Positions 26,099-35,481 of a DNA stretch of 64,000 bases are shown here, piece by piece. A model generated the notes under the pieces. It was given only the letters and a program-made list of their open reading frames with translations, was not told the DNA's origin and made no database searches. Position numbers and translations under genes: made by a program. The DNA lies in assembly GCF_012396615.1 (NCBI RefSeq), contig NZ_JAAXPV010000001.1, forward strand, positions 1 to 64,000, written 5' to 3'. The DNA is from Rothia terrae (GTDB lineage: Bacteria; Actinomycetota; Actinomycetes; Actinomycetales; Micrococcaceae). Position 1 is the stretch's first letter, and every line of letters begins with the position of its first letter.

Positions 26099-27223
26099 TT
26101 AGCGCAGACCCAAAGGACGCTTGAGAGCCAGTGTAATCAGCTCATCAATCAAATCCGGGTACTGAATACCTGAGTTCTCCCACATCGTCTTGTACATCGA
26201 AATCGGAGTGAAGCCAGGTAAAGTGTTCACCTCATTAATCACCAGGCGTCCGTCCTCAGTGTAGAAGAAGTCAGCACGTGACAGCCCCTCACCATCGACC
26301 GCCAAGAACGCTTCAACAGCCAGTTCGCGCATTTTTTCGGTGACACTCTCAGGCAAATCTGCCGGACACTGAGTGGTTGCGGATGTCTTAGAAACATACT
26401 TCGCTTCGAAGTCGTAGAAACTATGTTCAACGTCCTGCACTACGATTTCGCCGGGGTAGGATGCGCGCGGACGACCGTTGTCAGCGGTATCAAGTACAGC
26501 GCACTCAATTTCGCGTCCTACGATCCCCGCTTCAATAACTAGCTTGGGGTCAAAACGGTGAGCCTCTTCGATAGCTGCATCGAGCTGATCCGCCGAGTCA
26601 ACCTTGGTGATACCGAAAGACGACCCTGCACGGGCTGGCTTGACGAAAACCGGGTAGCCCAACTTTTCGATGCGCTCGCGAGCGCCCTGCGCATCGGTTG
26701 CCCACTGACGCATCGTGATAACTTCGTAGGGACCGACTTCAAGACCTGCTGCCTCAAAAGCAACCTTCATAAAGTGCTTATCCATGGCTACCGCTGAGGA
26801 TGTAACACCGCAACCGACATATTTGAGGTCTGCCATTTCGAGCAAGCCCTGCAAGGTACCGTCCTCGCCGAACGGGCCATGTAGCAGGGGAAAGACGACG
26901 TCGATGGGCTCACCGTATTCTAGCTCATCGTTTTCGTTGACCAGTCGCAAGCGGTTATCACCTGCACCCAGCGGCAAGAAGACCTGCTGGCCGCCTTCAG
27001 GGAAGGTTGCTAGCGCTTCTTGCGTGGTGAGATCTTTGAGCTGGTTCTCATCGGTGAGATACCATTTTCCATCACGAGTGATACCGATGGTCACCACATT
27101 GTATTTCTCGTGGTCAATAGCACCGAGCACACCGCAAGCAGTAATCAGTGAGATGGAATGCTCTGAGGAGCGTCCACCGCACAAAAGCGCGACCGTTGGC
27201 TTTGAATCAACAGCGTGAGTCAT
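26099..27223 (-). CDS. ddl: D-alanine--D-alanine ligase
   Basis: This ATP-grasp ligase makes the D-Ala-D-Ala dipeptide for peptidoglycan. It has 374 residues. VALLCGGRSSEHSISL, the catalytic HGPFGEDGTLQGLLEM, FVKPARAGSSFGI and the Mg-binding INEVNTLPGFTPISM are intact. It is the last gene of murA-plsC-gpsA-ddl, 20 nt after gpsA. The residue before the GSSFGI loop does not suggest a D-Ala-D-Lac enzyme. Confidence 0.96.
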   Translation of the reverse strand: MTHAVDSKPTVALLCGGRSSEHSISLITACGVLGAIDHEKYNVVTIGITRDGKWYLTDENQLKDLTTQEALATFPEGGQQVFLPLGAGDNRLRLVNENDELEYGEPIDVVFPLLHGPFGEDGTLQGLLEMADLKYVGCGVTSSAVAMDKHFMKVAFEAAGLEVGPYEVITMRQWATDAQGARERIEKLGYPVFVKPARAGSSFGITKVDSADQLDAAIEEAHRFDPKLVIEAGIVGREIECAVLDTADNGRPRASYPGEIVVQDVEHSFYDFEAKYVSKTSATTQCPADLPESVTEKMRELAVEAFLAVDGEGLSRADFFYTEDGRLVINEVNTLPGFTPISMYKTMWENSGIQYPDLIDELITLALKRPLGLR

Positions 27224-27243
27224 ATAAATCTTGAGCTCTCTTT

Positions 27244-28314
27244 CTAAGAACGTGAGAGGTGAGCCGATTCTGATTTGAGAGCGCGTCCCAAAAGCTTCGG
27301 CGCGAGTTCATCAACAGTAATTCTATTCTGAAGAACCGCTACTACGGCTTCGGTAATGGGCATTTCGATGCCGTGACGTTGAGCAAGTTCGGCCACCACC
27401 GGTGCGGTTTTTACAGATTCAGCCGTTTGAGTCATCACGGTGCCCAGATCTTCAGGGCTCACGCCTTGGGCAAGATGCTTACCCGCCATATGATTGCGAG
27501 ACAGCGGTGATGAGCAGGTTGCAATCAAATCGCCCATTCCGGCAAGACCGCTCATCGTCTCGAGTTTTCCTCCAAGCGCAAGTGCCAGACGAGTGGTTTC
27601 GGCTAATCCACGCGTCATAACGGATGCTTTGGAATTGTCGCCGTAGTCTTTGCCTTCGCAAATACCAACGCACAAAGCGATCACGTTTTTTACCAGGCCA
27701 CCTATTTCTACACCGACGATATCGGTGTTGGTATAGGGACGGAAGTAGCTGTTAGCGCAGATAGCGGCTACTTTTTCAGCGGTTTGCTCAGACGATGCGG
27801 CAACCACTGATGCCGTGGGTTCTTCTTGAATAATTTCTTTAGCCAGGTTGGGGCCAGAGAGCACACAGATTCGCCCTGAAATATCGTTGCTGTTCACAGG
27901 CGACACCTGAGTCAGTACCTCTTGAATGACTTCAGACATACGATAGCCGGTTCCTCGCTCAAGGCCTTTTGCGAGGGAAACCAAAATGGCATGGGGTTCT
28001 AGAAAGCTGCCCCACTTCAGCAGGTTCTCTCTTAGTGACTGGGCTGGAACAGCAAGAACAACAATGTCAGCACCTGCCAGAGCATGTTGAATATCAGCCG
28101 TATATTCGATGCTTTGAGACAAAACTACGCCGGGAAAATACCGCTCATTGATTCTAGTGTCAGCCATCGCGCTCATAGCGTCGGCATTGCGCCCCCACAG
28201 CACAACGCCCGTTGATGCGCCATGCGTTTCAACAGTGTCTGCCACGATTTTCGCAAAGGCTGTACCCCAGCTGCCGGCACCTACAATAGCTACTTTATGC
28301 GCGATATTTTGCAC
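27244..28314 (-). CDS. gpsA: Glycerol-3-phosphate dehydrogenase [NAD(P)+]
   Basis: GpsA reduces dihydroxyacetone phosphate to sn-glycerol 3-phosphate for phospholipid synthesis. The GTG at 28314 is chosen because GGGG lies 7 nt before it and the Rossmann motif VAIVGAGSWGTAFA follows within 8 residues; the open frame up to 28428 is inside plsC. SLAKGLERGTG, GLVKNVIALCVGICEGKDYGDN and GLAGMGDLIATCSS are typical. Length from this start is 356 residues. It lies 10 nt downstream of plsC, whose product uses glycerol-phosphate-derived substrates. Confidence 0.95.
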   Translation of the reverse strand: MQNIAHKVAIVGAGSWGTAFAKIVADTVETHGASTGVVLWGRNADAMSAMADTRINERYFPGVVLSQSIEYTADIQHALAGADIVVLAVPAQSLRENLLKWGSFLEPHAILVSLAKGLERGTGYRMSEVIQEVLTQVSPVNSNDISGRICVLSGPNLAKEIIQEEPTASVVAASSEQTAEKVAAICANSYFRPYTNTDIVGVEIGGLVKNVIALCVGICEGKDYGDNSKASVMTRGLAETTRLALALGGKLETMSGLAGMGDLIATCSSPLSRNHMAGKHLAQGVSPEDLGTVMTQTAESVKTAPVVAELAQRHGIEMPITEAVVAVLQNRITVDELAPKLLGRALKSESAHLSRS

Positions 28315-28324
28315 GAGATAACCC

Positions 28325-29104
28325 CTAGCTTTCAGTACGAGCAATCTCGCGGACGCCGGTGCTTGGATTCCAGCGTCCTTCAGGTGCTTTCTCCCCGCGG
28401 ATATCTGCGAGAACAGCAGTGACAGCATCCATCATGCGATCCGTAACGGCCATCAGCTCGGAGCGTGAGTAACGCTCTGCCTTTTGCTCTGTCACCAGAT
28501 CAGAAAAATCGATGGGGTCCCCGACTTCAACAACAACTTTATGCCGCTTACCAAAGCGGGGTTTGCTGTGAGGCGGCATAAACTGCTGATCACCCCAGTG
28601 AGCAATAGGCACAACGGGAGCACCGGTAGCCAGAGCCAACCGAGCCGCACCGGTGCGTCCTACCATAGGCCACTGATCGGGGTCTGTAGTCAAAGTACCT
28701 TCGGGGTAAATGATGATTGAACCGCCCGCTTCAACAATGTTGCGGGCAGTTTCAAGAGACTTGCGCGCATCCACGGACCCGCGTGAGACCGGCACATGCG
28801 CGATAGTGCGCATGAGCCAGCCCAACACGGGTGCGTGGAACAAAGACTCTTTGGCCAGAAAGCGAGGCAGTTTTCCCTCTTTAAACAGCGGGTAAGCCAC
28901 AGTAATCGGATCAACTTCGCTGATGTGGTTAGCTACCACAATGCAACCGCCTTCAGGCAGCTTTTCAATACCGCGAAATTCGATATCAATCACCAGGTTG
29001 TACAAGGGGCGTAGGGTATTACCCGCGATCTTGTACACTGCATTACCCCACGCTGTGGGTTTGAGTTCAGGAAGCTGCTTCTTCTTTGCTGGCTGAGTGT
29101 TCAT
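28325..29104 (-). CDS. plsC: 1-acyl-sn-glycerol-3-phosphate acyltransferase
   Basis: This 259-residue acyltransferase of the PlsC family attaches a fatty acid to lysophosphatidate at the membrane. The catalytic HX4D motif is NHISEVD (about residues 59-65), followed by RFLAKESLF and the IIYPEGTLTTD motif. It is located 5 nt after murA and 10 nt before gpsA. The operon thus joins phospholipid and peptidoglycan precursor synthesis. Confidence 0.92.
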   Translation of the reverse strand: MNTQPAKKKQLPELKPTAWGNAVYKIAGNTLRPLYNLVIDIEFRGIEKLPEGGCIVVANHISEVDPITVAYPLFKEGKLPRFLAKESLFHAPVLGWLMRTIAHVPVSRGSVDARKSLETARNIVEAGGSIIIYPEGTLTTDPDQWPMVGRTGAARLALATGAPVVPIAHWGDQQFMPPHSKPRFGKRHKVVVEVGDPIDFSDLVTEQKAERYSRSELMAVTDRMMDAVTAVLADIRGEKAPEGRWNPSTGVREIARTES

Positions 29105-29109
29105 GAAGG

Positions 29110-30432
29110 TTACTTCACGACCTCAAAGTTAGCGCCGAGCGATTCAAGCTTCTCAACAAAGTGCTCATAGCCGCGTGAAATAACCTGTACGCCGGTGACG
29201 TTTGAGGTTCCTTCAGCAGTGAGCGCTGCGATGATGTGGGAGAAGCCACCGCGCAGATCAGGCACGTGAATATCAGTGCCGTGCAACTGGCTCTTACCGG
29301 TGATAATCGCGGAGTGCTTGAAGTTCTTGTGACCGAAGCGGCACGGAGTCGGGCCGAGGCAGTCGCGGTGCAACTGAACAGTTGCGCCCATGCGAACGAG
29401 AGCGTCGGTGAAGCCAAAACGGTTTTCGTACACGGTCTCGTGTACCACTGATACACCCTGAGCCTGAGTCATCGCTACCACGAGGGGCTGCTGCCAGTCG
29501 GTCATAAATCCGGGGTGAACATTGGTCTCAACGAACAAGGGATTCAAATCGCCACCGGGGTGGTAGAAGCGAATACCGTCTTCGCGGATATCCAGACCGC
29601 CACCGAGCTTACGGTATACGTTGATGAAGGTGCTCATGTCCTTCTGTGAAGCGTTGCGAACAAAGATGTCACCGCCGGTTGCAAGTGCAGCTGACGCCCA
29701 TGACGCTGATTCATTGCGGTCAGGAAGAGCGACGTGCTGGTAACCCTTGAGTTCTGAAACGCCTTCGATGATAATCTGGCGGTCGGTCTCAACGGTGATG
29801 ATAGCGCCCATCTTCTGCAAGATTGCGATGAGGTCCATGATCTCGGGTTCGATGGCGGCGTTCTTGAGCTCGGTCTTGCCATCTGCCATGGTTGCAGCCA
29901 GCAGAACCTGCTCGGTTGCACCAACGGAGGGGTAAGGCAGAGTGATGGATGCACCCTTCAGGCCGCCTGCCGGTGCCTTCATGGAGATACCGGTGGGCAA
30001 CTTCTCTACCTGTGCACCGAATTCCTCAAGGACGCGCAGGTGGTAGTTGATCGGGCGATCACCGATGCGGCAACCACCGAGGTCAGGAATGAAAGCCTCA
30101 CCGATGGTGTGCAGCAAGGGGCCGCACAAAAGAATCGGGATGCGTGAATCGCCAGCGTGCGCGTCAATATCTGCGTGCTGCGCTACGGATACGTTGCTGG
30201 GATCCATGCGAAGGTCGCCGGTCTCTTTGTCGAGATCAACTGCAACGCCGTGCAGTTCTACCAAAGAGGTCACTACCTGAACGTCTTTAATTTCAGGTAC
30301 GTTGCGCAAAACTGAAGGGGTTGAGCCCAGCAAAGCTGCAACCATAGCTTTGGGAACCAAGTTTTTAGCTCCGCGAACGTTGACCTCACCGGTCAGTGGG
30401 GTTCCACCTTCAATACGAAGTGCGCTGGTCAT
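29110..30432 (-). CDS. murA: UDP-N-acetylglucosamine 1-carboxyvinyltransferase
   Basis: MurA transfers enolpyruvate to UDP-GlcNAc, the first committed step of peptidoglycan synthesis. It has 440 residues. GAKNLVPKAMVAALL binds substrate. The catalytic Cys is present in GGCRIGDRPINYH, so the enzyme should be fosfomycin-sensitive by that criterion, unlike mycobacterial MurA with Asp. It is first in the murA-plsC-gpsA-ddl operon. Confidence 0.95.
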   Translation of the reverse strand: MTSALRIEGGTPLTGEVNVRGAKNLVPKAMVAALLGSTPSVLRNVPEIKDVQVVTSLVELHGVAVDLDKETGDLRMDPSNVSVAQHADIDAHAGDSRIPILLCGPLLHTIGEAFIPDLGGCRIGDRPINYHLRVLEEFGAQVEKLPTGISMKAPAGGLKGASITLPYPSVGATEQVLLAATMADGKTELKNAAIEPEIMDLIAILQKMGAIITVETDRQIIIEGVSELKGYQHVALPDRNESASWASAALATGGDIFVRNASQKDMSTFINVYRKLGGGLDIREDGIRFYHPGGDLNPLFVETNVHPGFMTDWQQPLVVAMTQAQGVSVVHETVYENRFGFTDALVRMGATVQLHRDCLGPTPCRFGHKNFKHSAIITGKSQLHGTDIHVPDLRGGFSHIIAALTAEGTSNVTGVQVISRGYEHFVEKLESLGANFEVVK

Positions 30433-30511
30433 GTAAATCCAATCGTTGATGTGTCCTGTGGTTATAGCTTTGAACTTACTGTGTCACAGGTACAAAATCT
30501 AGAAAAAACTA

Positions 30512-30544
30512 TGTGACCTTTCTATTTAATTTTGAGAGGTCACA
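30512..30544 (-). promoter_or_regulatory. Inverted repeat in the murA promoter region
   Basis: TGTGACCT (30512-30519) and AGGTCACA (30537-30544) form a perfect 8-bp inverted repeat with a 17-bp AT-rich spacer. It lies about 80-110 nt upstream of murA. A further TGTCACAGG lies at 30482-30490. It may be an operator or looped pair of half-sites; the regulator is unknown. Confidence 0.4.
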
Positions 30545-30662
30545 AAGCGTAGCAATATAAGCATAGTTTACTCAAAAGCTTTATGAGAGCATCCCACAAT
30601 GAGAAATTCGCCCTAGTCTATTCACCTAGTAGCAAACACGCATCCTCTAGTTTTTATAGCAA

Positions 30663-30699
30663 TGCCGCTCCCCCGTTACTGAATAACGAAGGAGCGGCA
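30663..30699 (-). terminator. Hairpin downstream of leuD
   Basis: The stem TGCCGCTCC / GGAGCGGCA has a nested CGTTA-TAACG pairing in the loop. It lies 22 nt after the leuD stop. It is weak in T residues on the minus strand, so termination is probable rather than certain. Confidence 0.5.
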
Positions 30700-30721
30700 C
30701 ATTGCCAATTATCGCACCGGT

Positions 30722-31309
30722 TTATTGTGTGCGAGGAAGCCACGCTGGACGCTTTGATTCAAAGTCGGCAATCGCATCCTCATGTTGCAGAGTGAGCCCA
30801 ATATCATCGAGCCCCTCCATCAGTCGCCAGCGCACGTATTCATCAATCTCAAAGGGCACGGTCAAGGAGCCGCACTCAACAGTCTTTGATTCAAGATCAA
30901 CGGTAATTTCAGTACCGGGGTTGTTCTCCAGTTCTTTCCAGATCAGTTCAATATCATCTTGAGCAACCTGCGCCGCAACCAGTCCCTGCTTTCCTGAGTT
31001 ACCTCGGAAGATGTCTGCAAATCGTGCAGAAATTACGACGCGAAATCCATAGTCCTTCAGAGCCCACACAGCGTGCTCACGAGAAGAACCGGTGCCGAAA
31101 TCGGGGCCTGCAACCAGCACAGAACCGCGGTTATACGGCTCTTGATTCAAAATAAAGTTCTCATCTTTGCGCCATCCGGCGAACAGGGCATCCTCAAAGC
31201 CTGTCTTGGTGACGCGCTTTAAGTAAACAGCGGGGATAATCTGATCGGTGTCTACGTTGGACTGACGCAACGGTACGCCAATGCCCGTGTGCTTTTTAAT
31301 AGGTTCCAT
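30722..31309 (-). CDS. leuD: 3-isopropylmalate dehydratase small subunit
   Basis: LeuD pairs with LeuC to isomerise 2- and 3-isopropylmalate in leucine synthesis. It has 195 residues. [37 protein letters not shown] and the C-terminal ETVECGSL region match the family. It starts 36 nt after the leuC stop and ends the operon. Confidence 0.96.
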   Translation of the reverse strand: MEPIKKHTGIGVPLRQSNVDTDQIIPAVYLKRVTKTGFEDALFAGWRKDENFILNQEPYNRGSVLVAGPDFGTGSSREHAVWALKDYGFRVVISARFADIFRGNSGKQGLVAAQVAQDDIELIWKELENNPGTEITVDLESKTVECGSLTVPFEIDEYVRWRLMEGLDDIGLTLQHEDAIADFESKRPAWLPRTQ

Positions 31310-31345
31310 AAGTGCGGGAATCCTTGTCTACGTTCTTGAGAAGTT

Positions 31346-32767
31346 TTACAGGTCTGCCGGTGACGACAGGGTGCCGCGAATGGCAGTTGCCGCAGCTACC
31401 AGCGGTGATACCAGGTGCGTGCGTCCGCCCTTACCCTGGCGACCTTCGAAGTTACGGTTTGAAGTGGAAGCGCATCGCTCGCCCGGTGCCAACTGGTCGG
31501 GGTTCATTCCCAAGCACATGGAGCAACCGGCAAAGCGCCAGTCTGCACCGAAATCCTTGAAGATTTGATCCAGGCCTTCAGCTTCAGCGGCAGCGCGCAC
31601 TTTCTGAGAGCCCGGGACAACCATCATGCGTACACCATCGGCAGCTTTTTTGCCCTTGACGATTTCTGCCGCAGCTCGCAAATCTTCAAGACGCGAGTTG
31701 GTGCACGAACCCAAGAAGACAACATCCACGGGGATTTCCTTCATGGGAGTACCAGCAGTGAGGTCCATGTACTCAAGAGCGCGAGATGCTGCCTTCTGCG
31801 AGCTTTCATCATCGAAATCTTCGGGGGCAGGCACCGCCTGCGACAGGGGCACACCTTGGCCGGGGTTAGTACCCCAAGTTACGAAAGGCTCCAGCTCATT
31901 AGCGTCAATAAAAACTTCAGCATCATAGGTTGCGCCATCATCTGTCTTCAGCGACTTCCAATACTCAACTGCCTCGTCCCACAGTTCACCCTTGGGCGCG
32001 TGGTCGCGTCCTTTAACGTATTCGAAAGTAGTTTCATCGGGAGCCACCATGCCGGCACGTGCACCTGCCTCAATGGACATGTTGCATATGGTCATACGGC
32101 CTTCCATTGACAGAGACTCAATTGCAGAGCCGCGATACTCAAGAACATAGCCTTGACCACCACCGGTACCGATTTTTGCAATCACGGCGAGGATAATATC
32201 CTTTGCCGTAACTCCCGGTTTAAGGGTGCCATCAACGTTAATAGCCATGGTTTTAAAGGGGGCAAGAGGCAAAGTCTGGGTAGCCATCACGTGCTCTACT
32301 TCAGAGGTGCCGATACCGAATGCGAGCGCGCCAAAAGCGCCGTGGGTGGAGGTATGCGAGTCACCGCACACCACCGTCATGCCCGGCATGGTCAAGCCCA
32401 GCTGAGGACCTACAACGTGAACAATGCCCTGTTCAGAATCGCCCAGTGAATGAATACGAACGTCAAACTCTTCAGCGTTTTTGCGCAGAGTCTCAATCTG
32501 TGTACGCGAGGTGATGTCAGCGATGGTCGAGAAAATATCTTGGGTAGGTGTGTTGTGATCTTCGGTTGCGATGGTGAGATCAACACGGCGAAGGGGACGT
32601 CCTTCAAGGCGCAGGCCTTCAAATGCCTGAGGTGAAGTTACTTCGTGCACCAGGTGCAAATCGATGTAGAGAAGGTCGGGCTTGCCATCCTCTCCGCGTA
32701 CGACGGTGTGCGCGTCCCAGACTTTTTCAGCCAGGGTGCGAGGTGCATGGGTAATGTCACCAGCCAT
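31346..32767 (-). CDS. leuC: 3-isopropylmalate dehydratase large subunit
   Basis: This aconitase-family enzyme carries a [4Fe-4S] cluster. It has 473 residues. Cluster cysteines lie in [15 protein letters not shown] and [14 protein letters not shown]; other motifs are [23 protein letters not shown] and [14 protein letters not shown]. It is transcribed with leuD and divergently from an IclR-type regulator whose start is 88 nt away, the usual actinobacterial arrangement. Confidence 0.97.
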   Translation of the reverse strand: MAGDITHAPRTLAEKVWDAHTVVRGEDGKPDLLYIDLHLVHEVTSPQAFEGLRLEGRPLRRVDLTIATEDHNTPTQDIFSTIADITSRTQIETLRKNAEEFDVRIHSLGDSEQGIVHVVGPQLGLTMPGMTVVCGDSHTSTHGAFGALAFGIGTSEVEHVMATQTLPLAPFKTMAINVDGTLKPGVTAKDIILAVIAKIGTGGGQGYVLEYRGSAIESLSMEGRMTICNMSIEAGARAGMVAPDETTFEYVKGRDHAPKGELWDEAVEYWKSLKTDDGATYDAEVFIDANELEPFVTWGTNPGQGVPLSQAVPAPEDFDDESSQKAASRALEYMDLTAGTPMKEIPVDVVFLGSCTNSRLEDLRAAAEIVKGKKAADGVRMMVVPGSQKVRAAAEAEGLDQIFKDFGADWRFAGCSMCLGMNPDQLAPGERCASTSNRNFEGRQGKGGRTHLVSPLVAAATAIRGTLSSPADL

Positions 32768-32855
32768 GTTTTCCTCCAGTGTGATGGGGTTCTTTCATTA
32801 CTATTTTGAACCGTTTTATTACGTGTTTCCATAGATTGAACTTGCATATCACAAT

Positions 32856-33695
32856 ATGAGACTTCATCATGGTGTCATGAACACACGTCCATATCAGCAT
32901 TCCCCAGCTCAATCATCAGATTTATCAGCCCCGCTGTCTGCGCAACAGGTAGCTCCTGGTCCAGGCGAGCTTGAAGATACCCCCACCATGCGTTCATCAG
33001 GCGTTGGTGTGCTCGACAAAGCCGCATATATTTTGGACTGCTTAGAAGCCGGCCCCGCCACTCTCTCGCAGTTGGTAAAAGCTACCGGCTTAGCGCGTCC
33101 TACCGCTCACCGCTTGGCAGTCGCCCTGGCGCATCACCGGTTCGTAGCCCGCGACATACAAGGACGCTTTATGCTCGGACCTCGCATGGGCGAGTTAGCT
33201 TCAGCTGCCGGAGAAGATCGACTCATCGCAGCCTCCGGTCCTATTCTCAATAATCTGCGCAATGTTGCAGGCGAAAGTGCGCAGGTCTTCCGCCGTCAAG
33301 GTGACTGGCGCGTGTGCGTAGCGTCAGCCGAACGACCTATCGGTTTGCGCGACACCATTCCTGTGGGAACCCAGCTGTCCATGAAAGCAGGATCTGCCGC
33401 ACAAATCCTCGTGGCATGGGAAGACCACTCACGCCTGGTTGAAGGACTACGCAACGCGCGATTCTCAGCAACCATGCTCGCAGCGGTCCGCCGACGCGGC
33501 TGGGCTCAGTCTATCGGCGAACGCGAACGCGGCACCGCATCGGTATCAGCCCCCGTCAGAAGCCCCTCCGGCAAAGTCATCGCAGCGGTATCAATTTCAG
33601 GGCCTATTGAACGACTGACGCGCCAGCCAGGCCGTCTCTACGCCGAGGTTGTCTGCGATGCAGCATCACAGCTCACCGAAGCCCTGCGTAACTAA
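32856..33695 (+). CDS. IclR-family regulator (NdgR/LtbR-like) of leucine genes
   Basis: This 279-residue regulator has an N-terminal winged helix (LDKAAYILDCLEAGPATLSQLVKATGLARPTAHRL, about residues 52-86) and an IclR effector domain (RLIAASGPILNNLRNVAGES ... GSAAQILVAW). Divergent placement from leuCD fits NdgR/LtbR, which controls leucine and other amino acid genes in streptomycetes and corynebacteria. About 45 residues before the HTH are disordered and Pro/Ser-rich. The ATG at 32856 lacks a ribosome site; ATG 32877 is the alternative. ATGAGACTTCAT at the very start is palindrome-like and could be a binding site. Confidence 0.88.
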   Translation: MRLHHGVMNTRPYQHSPAQSSDLSAPLSAQQVAPGPGELEDTPTMRSSGVGVLDKAAYILDCLEAGPATLSQLVKATGLARPTAHRLAVALAHHRFVARDIQGRFMLGPRMGELASAAGEDRLIAASGPILNNLRNVAGESAQVFRRQGDWRVCVASAERPIGLRDTIPVGTQLSMKAGSAAQILVAWEDHSRLVEGLRNARFSATMLAAVRRRGWAQSIGERERGTASVSAPVRSPSGKVIAAVSISGPIERLTRQPGRLYAEVVCDAASQLTEALRN

Positions 33696-33718
33696 CTCAC
33701 CTTGAGTAGTTTTTAACA

Positions 33719-33758
33719 AAAAATTGCGGTCGCATCATGTGATGCGACCGCAATTTTT
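33719..33758. terminator. Bidirectional terminator after the IclR gene
   Basis: A perfect 19-bp stem (AAAAATTGCGGTCGCATCA and its complement) has a 2-nt gap. It serves the IclR-type gene and the converging GTPase gene, which ends at 33763. Confidence 0.9.
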
Positions 33759-33762
33759 GTGT

Positions 33763-35481
33763 TTAGTCCCGCGCTGAGTCTAGAGCCTCGACAAAGCGCT
33801 CTCGTCGGTCTAGTTCTTCACGCACGGGGTGCACCACGTAGTTTTGCGCGACTTCAGAAATATTGGCGAAAATTTGTCGCTGAATCTTCTTAGCGTACAT
33901 GCGGTGGCCCACTGCAGTGACCAAGCGGCCAAGCATTGCGATCACAACGCCCAACAGCAGCCCAGTCACCACTAAGAGCGTAGGCACCGGCAACGGGAAC
34001 CCCTCAACCGTGGGAGGCTCAGGTAATTGAATCTGAAAGTACTGCGCGACAAAAAGACCGGTAAGCCACAAAAGCCCCACCAACGCTCCAATGATTCCAA
34101 TCCACTGAATAGCGTTGAACAGGTGCCACCACCACTGTTTTTTCTCGGCTCTGTAATGGGTGGTTGCGATAGCGCGTTCCAATGCATTGGGAAGCTCATC
34201 TTCGCGGCTACGGGCTGCCTGTCGAATACTGTGACTCCACGGCTCGCCTGTACCCTCTGAGCTCATTGATGCAAAACCACGCAACGCCGAACTCATGTTA
34301 GCTTTCTGACCGGCACTTTGCGGTGGCAGAGATGACTTTGAAATGGGCTCGCCGTCGTGATCCTGGTGAAGATGAAGTCGCTTCAACGGGTCTTTACGCA
34401 TGGATAGCAACCAGCGGGTAGGAATCCATCCGGTGCTCTGCGCCGCATGCAACTTATAGGTATCCCCGGCAGCTTTGACAACCTGCGGTGCACCGGAAGC
34501 TGAATACAACTTGTTTTCCAGGGTTCTGGTGCTGGTGCCGGTAATTCCGTCAGGCATACCGCCACCGTCGTGATGCTGTAGATTTTCACGAGCACTGTCA
34601 ATATCAGCGGCGATGCGAGAAACCGCAGCTGATTTTTCGACGGCAACTCGCCCCAGCACCTCTCGCAAACGATTGATGTTGTAACCCGTGCGGGCTGACA
34701 CCGCTAAAGGCTGTGCGAGCAAAGATCCGCTCAGACCGTCCTGAGCAAGAAGGAGTTTCAGCGAATCCAGCACATGCGGAATTTCAGCTTCCTCGAGCCG
34801 GTCGGCCTGATTGAGCACTGCAAGCATCACTCCCCCATGTTGGGAGAGAGGGGCAATGAAATCATCGTGAATCACAGCGTCAGCGTACTTCTGCGGGTCT
34901 ACAACCCACACCAGCACATCGACCATCGATACCATGCGCTCAACAATGGCACGGTTGGACGCTTCGATGGAGTCAAAATCCGGCAAATCCAGCAGAATCA
35001 GCCCGCCGTGCGCCGTCACGGTTGAGCCGCGTCCTACCGAAGACTTGACCTTGTTCCAAATACCAGTTTTTACGGGCACCTGAGCGCTGTTGAGAGCTTC
35101 CACGGCGTCCTCAGCGCTTTCGTCCATGACGGTTGCATTTTTGACCTGCAACCAGTCCAAAAGCTCCTGACTGCCAGCTTCTCCCCAGACCGCTGCCTGA
35201 GCAGTCGACGTCGTAGGACGGCGCGTCGCCGAACGGGCAAGTTCCTTGCCAACGACCGCGTTGAAAAGGGTGGATTTACCAGAGCCGGTAGCGCCAAAGA
35301 ACCCAATCACAGTGTGTTCTGCAGAGAGCTCACGACGAGAGGAAGTGCGCTCCAAAATGCGCTGGACGTCTTCAAGTACCTGAGGATCTACGCGACCCTG
35401 ACCCAGTTCCCAGGCGGCGTGTACGCCTTCGACTTTTCGGGAAAGAGCAGTGAGTGAGCTGTCTTTATCCAAGCGGGCCAT
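33763..35481 (-). CDS. Dynamin-like membrane GTPase (second of pair)
   Basis: This 572-residue protein has a large GTPase domain. The P-loop GATGSGKS is at about 63-70, switch motif RRPTTSTAQ, DLPDFDSIEASNR as G3 and NQADRL as the base-recognition motif. A helical region follows, and then two membrane helices near residues 450-470 and 490-515 (IGIIGALVGLLWLTGLFV and LLVVTGLLLGVVIAML). The plan resembles paired bacterial dynamin-like proteins such as DynA/DynB of Streptomyces. Its start overlaps the stop of the upstream GTPase, so the two are probably made together. Function as a dynamin is inferred. Confidence 0.78.
   Translation of the reverse strand: MARLDKDSSLTALSRKVEGVHAAWELGQGRVDPQVLEDVQRILERTSSRRELSAEHTVIGFFGATGSGKSTLFNAVVGKELARSATRRPTTSTAQAAVWGEAGSQELLDWLQVKNATVMDESAEDAVEALNSAQVPVKTGIWNKVKSSVGRGSTVTAHGGLILLDLPDFDSIEASNRAIVERMVSMVDVLVWVVDPQKYADAVIHDDFIAPLSQHGGVMLAVLNQADRLEEAEIPHVLDSLKLLLAQDGLSGSLLAQPLAVSARTGYNINRLREVLGRVAVEKSAAVSRIAADIDSARENLQHHDGGGMPDGITGTSTRTLENKLYSASGAPQVVKAAGDTYKLHAAQSTGWIPTRWLLSMRKDPLKRLHLHQDHDGEPISKSSLPPQSAGQKANMSSALRGFASMSSEGTGEPWSHSIRQAARSREDELPNALERAIATTHYRAEKKQWWWHLFNAIQWIGIIGALVGLLWLTGLFVAQYFQIQLPEPPTVEGFPLPVPTLLVVTGLLLGVVIAMLGRLVTAVGHRMYAKKIQRQIFANISEVAQNYVVHPVREELDRRERFVEALDSARD

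Noticed and set aside
31565-32110. 181-codon plus-strand frame inside leuC
   Set aside because: It is a shadow of leuC, which has all iron-sulfur and substrate motifs on the other strand.
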